Assembly (NCBI RefSeq): GCF_006874475.1
Contig: NZ_VIRM01000011.1
Span: 62,001 to 126,000, forward strand
DNA: 64,000 bases
Source of the DNA: Microbispora hainanensis
GTDB taxonomy: Bacteria; Actinomycetota; Actinomycetes; Streptosporangiales; Streptosporangiaceae
Direction of reading: 5' to 3'
Both the position numbers and the translations under genes were made by a program. Below, in pieces: positions 24,376 through 37,526 of this stretch. Position 1 is the stretch's first letter; each line of letters starts with the position of its first letter. The notes beneath the pieces are model-generated. The model saw only the letters and a program-made list of their open reading frames with translations, had not been told where the DNA came from and made no database searches.

Positions 24376-25413
24376 TCAGTCGGCGGGCGCGGCGGCCGGC
24401 TGCGCGGGCGCCGCGGCCGCGTCGCCGGAGGGGGCGTTCTCGGGGAAGTGGCAGGCCACCTCGTGCCCGGGAGCGAGCGTCACCAGCGGAGGCTCGACCT
24501 GCTTGCAGATCTCCTGCGCCTTCCAGCAGCGGGTGTGGAACCGGCAGGCGGGCGGCGGGTTGAGCGGAGAGGGCACGTCGCCCTGCAGCCGGATGCGCTC
24601 CCGCTCCGTGCGCCGCTTCGGGTCCGGGATCGGGACCGCCGACAGCAGCGCGTTGGTGTACGGGTGCATCGGCGACTCGTAGAGGCCCTTGCGGTCGGCG
24701 ATCTCGACGATCTTGCCGAGGTACATCACCGCGACGCGGTCGCTGATGTGCCGCACCACCGACAGGTCATGCGCGATCACCACGTAGGTGAGGTCGAGCT
24801 CCTTCTGCAGGTCCTCGAGCAGGTTGACGACCTGGGCCTGGATCGACACGTCGAGCGCCGAGACCGGTTCGTCCGCGATGATCAGCTTGGGCTTGAGCGC
24901 GAGCGTCCTGGCGATGCCGATGCGCTGCCGCTGACCGCCGGAGAACTCGTGCGGGTAGCGGTTGTAGTGCTCGGGGTTGAGGCCGACCAGTTCGAGGATC
25001 TCCTGGACCGCCTTCTTGGTGCCCTGCTCGGTCTTGATGCCCTGGATCCGGAACGGCGCGCCGACGATGGCGCCGACCGTGTGCCGGGGGTTGAGCGAGC
25101 TGTAGGGGTCTTGGAAGATCATCTGCACGTCCCTGCGCAGCGGGCGCAGCCGCCCCTGGGACATGTGGGTGATGTCGGCGCCCTCGAAGACGATCTTGCC
25201 GGCGGTCGGCTCGATCAGACGCGTGATGAGGCGTCCGCTGGTGCTCTTTCCGCATCCCGACTCGCCGACCAGGCCGAGGGTCTCGCCCTTCTTCACGTCG
25301 AAGCTGATGCCGTCGACCGCCCTGACCGCGCCGACCTGCCGCTTGAGCAGGCCCTTCGTGACCGGGAAGTGCTTCTCCAGCCCCTGTACGGACAGCAAGG
25401 GCTCCTCGTTCAC
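24376..25413 (-). CDS. oppF: Peptide ABC transporter ATP-binding protein, OppF type
   Basis: The protein has 345 aa and is the second ATPase of a peptide/nickel-type importer. Walker [11 protein letters not shown]-loop [11 protein letters not shown], signature LSGGQ-type [19 protein letters not shown] and Walker [15 protein letters not shown] are intact. The C-terminal oligopeptide extension has the Cys motif CRFHTRC...C typical of OppD/F. It ends in an Ala/Pro-rich tail. The GTG start at 25413 overlaps the oppD stop by four bases (GTGA), so the two are translated together. It is the last gene of the operon. Confidence 0.93.
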   Translation of the reverse strand: MNEEPLLSVQGLEKHFPVTKGLLKRQVGAVRAVDGISFDVKKGETLGLVGESGCGKSTSGRLITRLIEPTAGKIVFEGADITHMSQGRLRPLRRDVQMIFQDPYSSLNPRHTVGAIVGAPFRIQGIKTEQGTKKAVQEILELVGLNPEHYNRYPHEFSGGQRQRIGIARTLALKPKLIIADEPVSALDVSIQAQVVNLLEDLQKELDLTYVVIAHDLSVVRHISDRVAVMYLGKIVEIADRKGLYESPMHPYTNALLSAVPIPDPKRRTERERIRLQGDVPSPLNPPPACRFHTRCWKAQEICKQVEPPLVTLAPGHEVACHFPENAPSGDAAAAPAQPAAAPAD

Positions 25414-26435
25414 GAAGCCTCCAGGTTCGGCTTGATCTCGTTCTCCCAGATAGCGCGCCGCCGCTCGCGCGGCAGGTGGCAGCGCACGAGGTGGCCGCCC
25501 TCGGTCTCCAGCAACTCGGGGACCTCCGTCTTGGCCCGCCCGCCCGTACGCTCCTCGAACACGCAGCGCGGGTGGAAGGCGCAGCCGGACGGCACGTTGA
25601 TCAGCGAGGGTGGCGAGCCCTTGATCGGCATCAGCCGCTCGGTCGGCTCCCGGTCCAGCCGCGGCATCGAGCCGAGCAGGCCCCACGTGTAGGGGTGCTC
25701 GGGCCGCTCGAAGATGTCGTCGGAGGTGCCGTATTCGACGCACTTGCCGCCGTACATCACGAGGATGTCGTCGGACAGCTCGGCGACGACGCCGAGGTCG
25801 TGCGTGATGATGATCAGCGCGGCGTTGAAGTCGCGCTGCAGGTCGCGCATCAGGTCGAGGATCTGCGCCTGCACGGTCACGTCGAGCGCTGTCGTCGGCT
25901 CGTCGGCGATCAGCAGCTCGGGGTCGCAGCTCAGCGCCATGGCGATCATGGCGCGCTGCCGCATGCCGCCGGAGAACTCGTGGGGGTAGCTGTCCACGCG
26001 GCGCTCCGGCTGCGGGATGCCCACCCGGCCGAGCATGTCGATCGCGTGCTTGCGCGCGACCTTCTTGCTGACGTCGTTGTGGATGCGGTAGGCCTCGATG
26101 ATCTGGTCGCCGACCGTGTAGAACGGGTGCATCGCCGACAGCGGATCCTGGAAGATCATCGCCATCTTCTTGCCGCGCAGCGCCCGCACGTGCTCCTGGC
26201 CGGCGCCGACGAGCTCCTCGCCGTCCAGCCAGATCTCGCCCGAGATGCGGGCGCGCCCGCCCTTGTGCAGGCCGAGGATGCCGAGGCTGGTCACGCTCTT
26301 GCCGGAGCCGGACTCGCCGACGATGCCGAGCGTCTTGCCCCGCTCCAGGGTGAACGACAGCCCGTCGACGGACTTGACCAGGCCGTCGTCGGTCGGGAAG
26401 TGGATCCGCAGGTCCTTCAGTTCCAGGAAGCTCAT
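25410..26435 (-). CDS. oppD: Peptide ABC transporter ATP-binding protein, OppD type
   Basis: The protein has 341 aa. It has Walker [11 protein letters not shown]-loop [11 protein letters not shown], signature [19 protein letters not shown], Walker [15 protein letters not shown], and the switch His in [13 protein letters not shown]. The C-terminal oligopeptide/dipeptide domain includes the CAFHPRC Cys motif. It pairs with OppF to drive transport. Its start overlaps the oppB stop by four bases (ATGA), and its stop overlaps the oppF start in the same way. Confidence 0.93.
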   Translation of the reverse strand: MSFLELKDLRIHFPTDDGLVKSVDGLSFTLERGKTLGIVGESGSGKSVTSLGILGLHKGGRARISGEIWLDGEELVGAGQEHVRALRGKKMAMIFQDPLSAMHPFYTVGDQIIEAYRIHNDVSKKVARKHAIDMLGRVGIPQPERRVDSYPHEFSGGMRQRAMIAMALSCDPELLIADEPTTALDVTVQAQILDLMRDLQRDFNAALIIITHDLGVVAELSDDILVMYGGKCVEYGTSDDIFERPEHPYTWGLLGSMPRLDREPTERLMPIKGSPPSLINVPSGCAFHPRCVFEERTGGRAKTEVPELLETEGGHLVRCHLPRERRRAIWENEIKPNLEAS

Positions 26436-27451
26436 CCCAGCCTCACCCTCGGGTCCACGACGGCGTACAGGAGGTCGACGATCAGGTTCGCGAAGACCAC
26501 GAAGAAGGCGGCGACGAGCGTCACGCCCATGACCTTGGGCAGGTCCTGGTTCGTGATCGCGTCGATCGCGTACTTGCCCATGCCGGGCAGCGAGTAGGTG
26601 CTCTCGGTGAGCACGGCGCCGCCGAGCAGCAGGCCGAGGTCGAGGCCGAAGATCGTGAGGATCGGAGTGAGCGCTCCGCGCAGGCCGTGTTTGACCACGA
26701 CCCTCCGCTCGTTCAGGCCCTTGGCCCGTGCGGTGCGGATGTAGTCCTCACTCATCGTCTCCAGCATGCCCGCCCGGGTGAGCCGCGCGTATCCGGCGGC
26801 GTACAGGAAGGCCAGCGTGATCCACGGCAGGATCAGGTTGTAGGCCCACATCGCCGGATTCTCATCGAACGGCGTGAAGCTGCCGCCCGGGGCGGTGATC
26901 CGGAATGGATGACCGTAGCTGAAGATGACCAGCGAGACGATGCCGGTGAAGAAGATCGGCAGTGACACGCCGGCCAGGGCGACGCCCATCGCGGCGCGGT
27001 CGAACAGGCTGCCGCGTCTCAGCGCGGACAGCACGCCGGTCGCCACACCGGCTAACACCCAGATGACGGCGGCCCCGATGGCCAGCGAGAGCGTCACGGG
27101 CAGCCGGTCCAGCAGGTCGGGCCAGACGGGGAGCCGGGTGAGGAACGAGTAGCCGAAGCAGGGCGCCGGGCAGCGCTCCACGCCGGGGCCGTAGTCGTAG
27201 TCGGCGCCGGCGACGATGCCCTTGGCGAACCGCCCGTACTGCACGATCAGCGGATCGTTGAAGCCGAGCTTGTCGGCCGCGATCTTGACCTGTTCCGCCG
27301 AGGCGGTGCGCCCAACGTAGCGCGCGGCCAGGCTCTCCGAGGTGGCGCCCGCCAGGCGGGGCACCAGGAAGAAGATGGCGAACGTGATGATGCTCACGAT
27401 GGTGAGCATCACCACCGCCCAGATCAGCCGCCGGATGATGTATGTGACCAC
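26432..27451 (-). CDS. oppB: Peptide ABC transporter permease, OppB type
   Basis: The protein has 339 aa with six transmembrane helices. The N-terminal TM and external loop (about 1-130) are typical of OppB/DppB. The coupling EAA loop reads [20 protein letters not shown] followed by LRGALTPI. It forms the channel with OppC. It lies after the binding-protein gene (91 bp gap) and before oppD. Its C-terminus reads [13 protein letters not shown], the usual family ending. Confidence 0.93.
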   Translation of the reverse strand: MVTYIIRRLIWAVVMLTIVSIITFAIFFLVPRLAGATSESLAARYVGRTASAEQVKIAADKLGFNDPLIVQYGRFAKGIVAGADYDYGPGVERCPAPCFGYSFLTRLPVWPDLLDRLPVTLSLAIGAAVIWVLAGVATGVLSALRRGSLFDRAAMGVALAGVSLPIFFTGIVSLVIFSYGHPFRITAPGGSFTPFDENPAMWAYNLILPWITLAFLYAAGYARLTRAGMLETMSEDYIRTARAKGLNERRVVVKHGLRGALTPILTIFGLDLGLLLGGAVLTESTYSLPGMGKYAIDAITNQDLPKVMGVTLVAAFFVVFANLIVDLLYAVVDPRVRLG

Positions 27452-27541
27452 AGTCCCCCCGGCTCCGGGGGCCGGCCCTGTGGGACCGGCCCCCTTGCCG
27501 CGTTCACGCGTCTATCGGATCTGTCTGGTCTCGGCGGACGC

Positions 27542-29320
27542 TTACTTGACGCCCATGCCGAGGTAGTCGTACATGCCGTACGCGTCGTTGACGAAGATGT
27601 TCGTGGCGTTCTTGCTGCGCACGAGCAGGGTCTTCGTCCACACGTTCGGCAGGATGAAGGAGTCCTCCATGACCTTCTTGTCGATCTGGGTCCAGATCGC
27701 GTTGCGGGCGTTGGTGTCGGTCTCCTTCATCGCCTGGTCGATCAGCTTGTCGACCTCGGGGTCGCGGACGCTGATGTTGGAGGAGCCACCGGTGTCACGG
27801 ATGACGCGGCTGTCGACGATCTGCTGCAGGAAGCCGAAGCCGTCGGGCCAGTCGGACTGCCAGCCGTTCATGGCCAGACCGATCTTGTAGTCCTTGGCGT
27901 AGCCCGGCTTGCCGGCGTACAGCGCGAAGTAGTCGGCCTGCGGGAACGGCTTGAGCGTGAGCTTGATGCCGACCCGGCCGAGGGACTGCTGCAGCGCCTC
28001 GGCGGCCGCCTTCTCCTTGGGCCGCTCGGCGCGGTAGGAGATGTTGGTCTCGAAGCCGTTGGGCTGGCCGCAGGCGGTCAGCGCCTCCTTGGCCTTGGTC
28101 AGGTCGCCCTTGTTGTCGGCGCCCGGCGGGTAGAGGTTGAAGTCCTCGTGGCCGGGGATCGCCGGCGGCAGCAGGCTGGTCGCGATCTGGCCGCCGGAGA
28201 ACTCGCCGCCCCAGGCGGTCTGGAGGGACACCTTGTCCGTGGCGTACTGGACGGCCTTGCGGCAGTCGATGTTGTCGAGCGGCGGGACGTTGCCGTTGAT
28301 CGACGTGTACCAGAGGCGCGTGCTGGTCGGGTTGTCGGAGTTCGCCTTCAGGGCGGGGTCGGGCAGGACCCGGCCGAGGGCCGCCGACTGGATGCCGATG
28401 CCCGCGACGTCGATGTCGAGGTCGCCGGCGAGGATCCGGTTGTCGATGTCGTCGGCGTTGACGTTGGTGGAGACCTCGTAGCCGTCCGGCAGCGCCTTGC
28501 GGTTCGGGTCGGTCGCCGGGTCCCACTGCTCGTTGCGGACCAGCGTGAAGCCCTTGCCGATCTCGTTCTTCTCGAACTTGTACGGCCCGGTGGCGATGAC
28601 GTGTTCCTTGTACTTCGCGCCGGTGTCCTTGTCCTTGGGGACCGGGATCGTGGCGGGAAGCTGGGCGAAGTAGTCGAAGTTGCTCAGCGGCTGCTTGAGG
28701 TGGAAGACGATCGTGGAGTCGTCGGGCGTCTCGATCGCGCTGTCGGTGTTGACGTCCTTGGACTTGTAGGCGCCCTTGTAGCCCTTCGGCCAGTCGAGGA
28801 AGTCGTTGAAGTAGGTGTACCCGTCCGGGAACACCTCCTTGTCGAACGACCGCTCCACGGCGTACTTCACGTCCTTGGACGTCACCGGGGTGCCGTCCTC
28901 GAACTTGATGCCCTTCTTGAGCTTGTACGTCCAGGTCTTGGCGTCGTCGCTGGGCGTGCCCAGGTCCTCGGCGAGGTCGGGGGTGAGCTGGTTGCCCTCC
29001 TTGCCCACGGCGGACTTGAACATCAGCAGGGACCGGCCGTACAGGCGGATGAAGTTCCAGGAGTAGCCGTAGTAGGTGTCGCCCGGGTCGAGGGAGTCCC
29101 AGTCACCGCCGTTGGCGAACTTGAGGATGCCGCCCTTCTTGTCGGACGGGTTCACGACCCCCGTGAGGGCGGCGTTGAACTCGCCGGTCGCGGCGGCGCC
29201 GCCGCCCGCGGCGTCGCCGGAGGACGACGGCGAGCTGCTGCCCGAACCGCCGCCGCAGGCGGCCACGGCAAGGGCGAGCACGGCGCCGATGGCCGCCACA
29301 CCCAGTCTTCTTCTTAGCAT
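27542..29320 (-). CDS. oppA: Peptide ABC transporter solute-binding lipoprotein, OppA type
   Basis: The protein has 592 aa of family SBP_bac_5. A lipoprotein signal ends in the lipobox VAAC (lipidated Cys22), then a Ser/Gly linker. The mature domain carries the family start motif LKFANGGDWDSLDPGDTYYG and the DGTPVTSKDVKYAVERSFD region. It captures peptides or related ligands outside and hands them to OppBC. The gene sits between oppC and oppB, so the two permeases are separated, an order found in some actinobacterial operons. Ligand specificity cannot be read from sequence. Confidence 0.93.
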   Translation of the reverse strand: MLRRRLGVAAIGAVLALAVAACGGGSGSSSPSSSGDAAGGGAAATGEFNAALTGVVNPSDKKGGILKFANGGDWDSLDPGDTYYGYSWNFIRLYGRSLLMFKSAVGKEGNQLTPDLAEDLGTPSDDAKTWTYKLKKGIKFEDGTPVTSKDVKYAVERSFDKEVFPDGYTYFNDFLDWPKGYKGAYKSKDVNTDSAIETPDDSTIVFHLKQPLSNFDYFAQLPATIPVPKDKDTGAKYKEHVIATGPYKFEKNEIGKGFTLVRNEQWDPATDPNRKALPDGYEVSTNVNADDIDNRILAGDLDIDVAGIGIQSAALGRVLPDPALKANSDNPTSTRLWYTSINGNVPPLDNIDCRKAVQYATDKVSLQTAWGGEFSGGQIATSLLPPAIPGHEDFNLYPPGADNKGDLTKAKEALTACGQPNGFETNISYRAERPKEKAAAEALQQSLGRVGIKLTLKPFPQADYFALYAGKPGYAKDYKIGLAMNGWQSDWPDGFGFLQQIVDSRVIRDTGGSSNISVRDPEVDKLIDQAMKETDTNARNAIWTQIDKKVMEDSFILPNVWTKTLLVRSKNATNIFVNDAYGMYDYLGMGVK

Positions 29321-29369
29321 TGCAAACCCCTTGGTGATAGGAGCCGGGGACTTTATGAGAAGGGAGGGC

Positions 29370-30362
29370 TCAGCGGGCCTTCGGGTCGAGAGCGTCCCGC
29401 AGGCCGTCGCCGAACAGGTTGAACGCCAGGACCGTGATGAAGATCGCCATGCCGGGGAAGAACATGAAGTGCGGGATCGTGTAGAACCGCACCGCGTCCG
29501 CCAGCATGCCGCCCCAGGTGGGGGTGGGCGGGCGCACGCCGACGCCGAGGAACGACAGCGCCGCCTCGAACAGCACGTTCGTGGGGATCAGCAGCGTCGC
29601 GTAGACGAGGATGGGCGCGATCAGGTTCGGCAGCAGCTCACGGAAGATGATGTACGGCCCGCGCGCCCCGAGGCTCCGCGCCGCGTCCACGAACTCCCGC
29701 TCGCGCAGCGACAGGGTCTGCCCCCGGACGATCCGCCCGATGTACGGCCAGTTGAAGAAGCCGATGATGAACACCAGCAGCGAGACGCGCAGCGTGTCGC
29801 CGGTCAGGCCGAACGCCGAGTCGGGGACGATGCCCGCCAGCGCGATCGCGAAGACCAGGAGCGGGAAGGCCAGGAAGACGTCCATGGTCTTGCTGATGAT
29901 CGAGTCGACCAGGCCGCCGAAGAAGCCCGCGGTGACCCCGAGCAGGGTGCCGATGACCACCGAGAGCAGCGTGGCCAGGAAGGCGATGAGCAGTGAGATC
30001 CGCGCGCCGTACACGACCCGGCTGAAGATGTCACGGCCGTTCACCGGCTCGATGCCGAACAGGTGGTCGACGCTGATGCCGGTGCCCGTCTTGGGCACCA
30101 TCGTGGAGGAGTCGATGAGGTCGGAGTTGAACTGCGTCGGGTCCTGCCCGAGCAGCCCGACGATCACCGGCGCGAAGACCGCGACCAGGATCAGGAAGAT
30201 GACGATCAGACCACCGGCGAGGGCGACCTTGTCGCGCTTGAGCCGCATCCAGGCGATCTGACCGAGAGACCTGCCCTGGATCGCCTTGCCGCCCGACGCG
30301 TCGACGACGGCCTCCGGCGCGGCCTCTGTGTCCCCACCGGTGACGTCCATCGGCGCGGTCAT
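29370..30362 (-). CDS. oppC: Peptide ABC transporter permease, OppC type
   Basis: The protein has 330 aa. A 40-residue cytosolic N-terminal stretch (GQIAWMRLKRDKVALAG) precedes six transmembrane helices. The EAA loop reads EFVDAARSLGARGPYIIFRE followed by LLPNLI. The C-terminus is LFGDGLRDALDPKAR, the usual OppC ending. It is the first gene of the operon; the promoter must lie in 30363-30729. It forms the membrane channel with OppB. Confidence 0.93.
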   Translation of the reverse strand: MTAPMDVTGGDTEAAPEAVVDASGGKAIQGRSLGQIAWMRLKRDKVALAGGLIVIFLILVAVFAPVIVGLLGQDPTQFNSDLIDSSTMVPKTGTGISVDHLFGIEPVNGRDIFSRVVYGARISLLIAFLATLLSVVIGTLLGVTAGFFGGLVDSIISKTMDVFLAFPLLVFAIALAGIVPDSAFGLTGDTLRVSLLVFIIGFFNWPYIGRIVRGQTLSLREREFVDAARSLGARGPYIIFRELLPNLIAPILVYATLLIPTNVLFEAALSFLGVGVRPPTPTWGGMLADAVRFYTIPHFMFFPGMAIFITVLAFNLFGDGLRDALDPKAR

Positions 30363-30729
30363 CGATCCTCCTTCGCCCTGCCCGAGCGCACCGCATCAGC
30401 GGTGACATGCTCGGGATAGCCCGGGATCGATCCGGCGACGAAGAAGCTGTGGCCGCTTACGACCTTGCCTCGCACGGCCATGTGGTGCAGGCCCCCTGGA
30501 TCCCAGACGACATTGTCCGAAGGGACCGCGTGGTGTGCGGCCCCCGGAGGCAGAATCTATGGTCTGAGCTGGGCTGACCAGTCCCCAGAGGGCCGCTGTG
30601 GCTCAACTGTGATTCACGCGAAACTCATTCGTGTTGATCTTGGAGGGATTGTCCGCGTCCCGTTTCGATTATGTCGTGGAACTGTAACATTGCACTGGCC
30701 GGTAACTTCGTCTCACGATGCGAGAACGA
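30363..30729. other. Upstream region of the opp operon
   Basis: About 370 bp between the oppC start and the stop of the next minus-strand gene. It must hold the opp promoter, but no convincing -35/-10 pair or operator stands out. A 90-codon plus-strand frame at 30465-30737 has no ribosome site, signal or recognisable motif. The part from about 30590 is less G+C-rich, as expected for a regulatory region. Confidence 0.4.
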
Positions 30730-31230
30730 TCAGCTGATCCCCCGGCGCTTGAGAATGTCCTCGATGTCCGAAAAATCATCTGATGCGGGCTGTTCCACCT
30801 GTCGTGGTGCCGTCTTCCCGGTCTGTGCCGTTTTAGACGTGGCCGTCTTGGACGTTTTGGGCTCGGCGGAGCGTTCGGACGCGGCGGCGCCGCCCTGCTC
30901 CGGCCGTGCCGTACGGGCCCGGGACAGGGCGCGGCCGCGCAGCCTGCCGGAGACGACGAACAGCAGCGCCGACAGACCGGCCAGGACCACCCCGGCCCAG
31001 ACCGCGGGCGACAGGACCAGGCCGGTCACGAAACCCACCGCCGCCGCGCCGATGTTCCAGATCGTCCGCAGCGCGCCGGTGAGGTAGGCGGCCAGCGGCA
31101 GCAGGGACCAGGCGGTGGCGCGCAGGCCGGCGGTCACCCCCCGCCGCCGGAAGGCCAGGTAGCTGAGCCCGACGCCCACCGCGGTGAGGCCGGCGCACAG
31201 CGGCAGCCAGGCGATGTCGTTGAAATTCAT
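30730..31230 (-). CDS. Small actinobacterial membrane protein of unknown function
   Basis: The protein has 166 aa. Three to four transmembrane helices lie in residues 5-90 (WLPLCAGLTAVGVGLSYLAF, SLLPLAAYLTGALRTIW, GVVLAGLSALLFVVSGRL). They are followed by a hydrophilic Lys/Ser/Thr tail that ends with the conserved-looking DDFSDIEDILKRRGIS. I have met this layout in other actinomycetes, where automatic annotation sometimes calls it cellulose synthase; nothing in the sequence supports catalysis. It lies 68 bp behind the HAD gene on the same strand, after metH. Confidence 0.78.
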   Translation of the reverse strand: MNFNDIAWLPLCAGLTAVGVGLSYLAFRRRGVTAGLRATAWSLLPLAAYLTGALRTIWNIGAAAVGFVTGLVLSPAVWAGVVLAGLSALLFVVSGRLRGRALSRARTARPEQGGAAASERSAEPKTSKTATSKTAQTGKTAPRQVEQPASDDFSDIEDILKRRGIS

Positions 31231-31298
31231 GAGGGCCCCCTTGGTCCACGGCGTACCCCCATCCTGGCACCCGCGCGACGATCATGCGGGGGCCCGCG

Positions 31299-31940
31299 TT
31301 ACCGGACGAGCCCCCGCAGGAAGTCGACGTCCACGTCGAGCAGCGAGGGCATCACGACCCGGCCCGGCGCCTGGGCGATCGGCAGGACGCCCGGCACGGC
31401 GACGACCCTGCAGCCCGCGGCGGTGGCGGAGGCGACGCCGTTCGGCGAGTCCTCCAGCGCGACGCACCGCTCCGGGTCCACCGACAGCAGGCCGGCCGCG
31501 GTCAGGTAGGGCTCCGGGTGCGGCTTGGTGCAGGTGACATCGTCGGCCGTCACGACGACCTCGAAGTGCTCCCGGCCGACGGCCTTGAGCACGGCGTCGG
31601 CGATGATCCGCAGCGACGAGGTGACCAGCGCGGTGCGCACCCCCTGGTCGCCGAGCCCCCGCAGCAGGTCGAGGGCCCCCGGCATGGGCTCGACGCCTCT
31701 CGACAGGCGGCTCTCCATCCCGTCGATCAGCCACTCCCCCACGAGTGCGGGATCGACGTCGGCCTGCGTCAGCTCCAGCATGTACGCGACGGTGCGGTCC
31801 CAGGAGCCGCCCACGAGCTGTTCCTGGTGCTCCGGGCCCCAGTCTCCGCCGAGGCGGGTGACCACCTCGGTCTCGACCTCGAACCACACTCCTTCGGTGT
31901 CGACGAGCAATCCGTCCATGTCGAACAGCACGGCGTCCAC
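31299..31940 (-). CDS. HAD-family hydrolase (beta-phosphoglucomutase-like phosphatase)
   Basis: The protein has 213 aa. HAD motif I is DMDGLLVDTE (nucleophile and acid/base Asp), motif II LVTSS, motif III Lys in CTKPHPEPYL and motif IV VALEDSPNGVASA. A helical cap between motifs I and II puts it in the subfamily of beta-phosphoglucomutase and phosphoglycolate-type phosphatases. The GTG at 31940 is chosen because the nucleophile motif begins seven residues later, as usual, and a GGGGGAAGGGG purine stretch lies upstream. It follows metH after 80 bp on the same strand. The substrate is unknown. Confidence 0.9.
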   Translation of the reverse strand: MDAVLFDMDGLLVDTEGVWFEVETEVVTRLGGDWGPEHQEQLVGGSWDRTVAYMLELTQADVDPALVGEWLIDGMESRLSRGVEPMPGALDLLRGLGDQGVRTALVTSSLRIIADAVLKAVGREHFEVVVTADDVTCTKPHPEPYLTAAGLLSVDPERCVALEDSPNGVASATAAGCRVVAVPGVLPIAQAPGRVVMPSLLDVDVDFLRGLVR

Positions 31941-32020
31941 GTGGCCCCTTCCCCCTGCGAGACCCCCGAAGAGGGGGGACCAACATGGTAAGGGGTGTCC
32001 GTAAATGCCCGTGCGGCCGG

Positions 32021-35485
<3,465 letters not shown>

Positions 35486-35705
35486 GGAGGCAAGCCTATC
35501 GGCCCCGCCGGACGGAACATCGTCCACGCGCGGGAAACGGGAATATCGGTCGCGCGGGGGACGGCGGGCCCCTGTCCGCCCGGCGCGCCGCCGCAGGTCA
35601 GCGCCGCTGCGACGGGCCGGTCCCCCGCGGAGGTGACGTACGGGGCCCCTCACCGAATAGTCTTGGACTGAGCCATACTGCACAAGGCCAGTGAGGAGGC
35701 GGCGC

Positions 35706-36560
35706 GTGATCGAGTTCGAAGGGCTCCCCGAGCTCGTCGACCCGGTGCTGATCGCCGCGTTCGAGGGGTGGAACGACGCCGGCGAGGCGTCCAGCGGTGT
35801 GCTCGCGCACCTCGAGTCCGAGTGGAAGGCCACCCCACTCGTCGAGCTGGACCCCGAGGACTACTACGACTTCCAGGTGACCCGGCCGGTGGTCGAGCTC
35901 GGCGACGGCGTGACCCGCTCCATCGTCTGGCCGACGACCCGGCTGCTGCTGGCGCGCCCGCCCGGCGCCAAGCGCGACGTGGTGCTGCTGCGCGGCATCG
36001 AGCCCAACATGCGGTGGCGGTCGTTCTGCGCCGAGATCGTCGGGCTCTGCCACGACCTCGGCATCGAGCTGGCCATCCTGCTCGGCGCGCTGCTCAACGA
36101 CTCGCCGCACACCCGGCCGGTGCCGATCACCGGCTCGGTCAGCGACCCCGGCATGGCCCGCGCGCTCAACCTGGAGCTGACCAAATACGAGGGCCCGACG
36201 GGCATCGTGGGCGTGCTGCAGCACACCCTCGGCACCGCCGGGCTGCGGACGGTGTCCCTGTGGGCGTCGGTCCCGCACTACGTCGCCCAGCCGCCCAACC
36301 CCAAGGCCACCCTGGCGCTGCTGCGCCGCATCGAGGACATGCTCGACATCCCGATGCCGTACGGCGACCTCGCCGAGGAGGCGCGGGCCTGGGAGCACGG
36401 CGTGGACGAGCTGGCGGCCCAGGACAGCGAGGTGGCCGAATACGTGCGGGAGCTGGAGGAGCGCAAGGACGCGGCCGAGCTGCCCGAGGCCAGCGGCGAC
36501 GCCATCGCGGCGGAGTTCGAGCGCTACCTGCGCCGCCGCGACCGCGGCACCGACCGCTGA
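35706..36560 (+). CDS. PAC2-family protein
   Basis: The protein has 284 aa. PAC2 proteins are named after a proteasome assembly chaperone of eukaryotes; actinobacterial members are common and uncharacterised. Typical features here are AFEGWNDAGEASSGVLAHLE at the start, LLLRGIEPNMRWRSFCAEIV in the middle and SVPHYVAQPPNPKATLALL later. The GTG at 35706 is preferred because GAGGAGG stands a few bases before it; a GTG at 35691 would start inside that site. It diverges from metH. In streptomycetes PAC2 lies next to mshC; here about 23 kb of other genes separate them, so an accessory region may have entered between them. Confidence 0.9.
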   Translation: MIEFEGLPELVDPVLIAAFEGWNDAGEASSGVLAHLESEWKATPLVELDPEDYYDFQVTRPVVELGDGVTRSIVWPTTRLLLARPPGAKRDVVLLRGIEPNMRWRSFCAEIVGLCHDLGIELAILLGALLNDSPHTRPVPITGSVSDPGMARALNLELTKYEGPTGIVGVLQHTLGTAGLRTVSLWASVPHYVAQPPNPKATLALLRRIEDMLDIPMPYGDLAEEARAWEHGVDELAAQDSEVAEYVRELEERKDAAELPEASGDAIAAEFERYLRRRDRGTDR

Positions 36561-36590
36561 GCCCTGAGGCGGCCGTGGCGGTGGGACCGG

Positions 36591-37526
36591 TCAGGCCGGC
36601 CACCAGCTGAGGTAGCGCTCGCCCGTGTCCGGGAAGATCGTCACGACTGTCTGTCCCGACAGGTCCCGGCGGCGGGCCAGCTCGGCGCAGCCGTACGCCG
36701 CCGCGCCGGAGGAGACCCCCACCAGCAGCCCGGTGGTGGCCGCGATGCGGCGGGTCATGGCGGCCGCCTCGCCGTCCGGCACGGTGATCACCTCGTCGAT
36801 CAGGGTGACGTCGGTGACGGGGCTGATGAAGCCGCCGTTGAGGCCGGGGATCCGGTGCGGCCCCGCGGCGCCTCCCGACAGCAGGGGCGAGCCCTCCGGC
36901 TCCACCGCGACGACCCGCAGCCCGGGGTTGCGCTCGCGCAGGTAGCGGGCCGTCCCGGTGAGCGTGCCGCCGGTCCCGACCCCGCACACCAGCACGTCGG
37001 CCTGCCCGCCGGTGGCGGCCCAGATCTCCGGCCCCGTGGTCGTGTAGTGGGCCAGGACGTTGGCGGGGTTCTCGTGCTGGCGGGCGTACCAGGACCCGGG
37101 GAGGGCGGCGTGCAGCTCCGCCGCCCGGTCCACGCAGCCCTGGAAGCCGAGGGTGTGGTCGGTGAACTCGACCCGGGCGCCCAGCATGCGCAGGGTCAGC
37201 GTCCGTTCCCGCGACGCGTTGTCCGGCATCACGACGACGCACGGGTATCCCCGGCTGACCGCGAGCGCCGCCAGGGCGATGCCGGTGTTGCCCGAGGTGG
37301 ACTCGATCACGGTGGCGCCGGGGGTCAGCGCCCCGGACGCCTCGGCCTCCTCGATCATGCGCAGCGCCACCCGGTCCTTGATGCTCGACAGCGGGTTGGC
37401 CGCCTCCAGCTTGGCGAGCACGGTGGCGTCCGGGGGCAGGCCGTCGAGGCGGAGACGGAGCAGGGGGGTGTCGCCGATGAGGTCGTCGATCCTGGCCGCG
37501 ATGTCGCCGCCGATCAGCGGGATCAT
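36591..37526 (-). CDS. Cysteine-synthase-like PLP enzyme (beta-substitution)
   Basis: The protein has 311 aa of the CysK/CysM fold. The Schiff-base Lys is in LSSIKDRVALRM, the substrate loop is STSGNTGIALA, the phosphate loop GVGTGGTLTGTARYL, and the pyridine-nitrogen Ser is in VGVSSGAAAYG. The enzyme should replace the acetyl group of O-acetylserine with a nucleophile: sulfide gives cysteine, other nucleophiles give beta-substituted alanines (as with DcsD in cycloserine or SbnA in 2,3-diaminopropionate synthesis). Its start overlaps the stop of the methyltransferase gene (ATGA), so it is translated with the operon. An enzyme for ordinary cysteine supply would not normally be the last gene behind two peptide ligases and an exporter. 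Confidence 0.9.
   Translation of the reverse strand: MIPLIGGDIAARIDDLIGDTPLLRLRLDGLPPDATVLAKLEAANPLSSIKDRVALRMIEEAEASGALTPGATVIESTSGNTGIALAALAVSRGYPCVVVMPDNASRERTLTLRMLGARVEFTDHTLGFQGCVDRAAELHAALPGSWYARQHENPANVLAHYTTTGPEIWAATGGQADVLVCGVGTGGTLTGTARYLRERNPGLRVVAVEPEGSPLLSGGAAGPHRIPGLNGGFISPVTDVTLIDEVITVPDGEAAAMTRRIAATTGLLVGVSSGAAAYGCAELARRRDLSGQTVVTIFPDTGERYLSWWPA

Noticed and set aside
30465-30737. 90-codon plus-strand frame in the opp upstream region
   Set aside because: No ribosome site, no signal or domain, unusual Cys/Trp mix; more likely regulatory DNA.
35486-35690. Possible cobalamin riboswitch before metH
   Set aside because: GCCAGTG occurs but the B12-box core and the other conserved helices are absent, and the spacing to the start suggests a leaderless mRNA.
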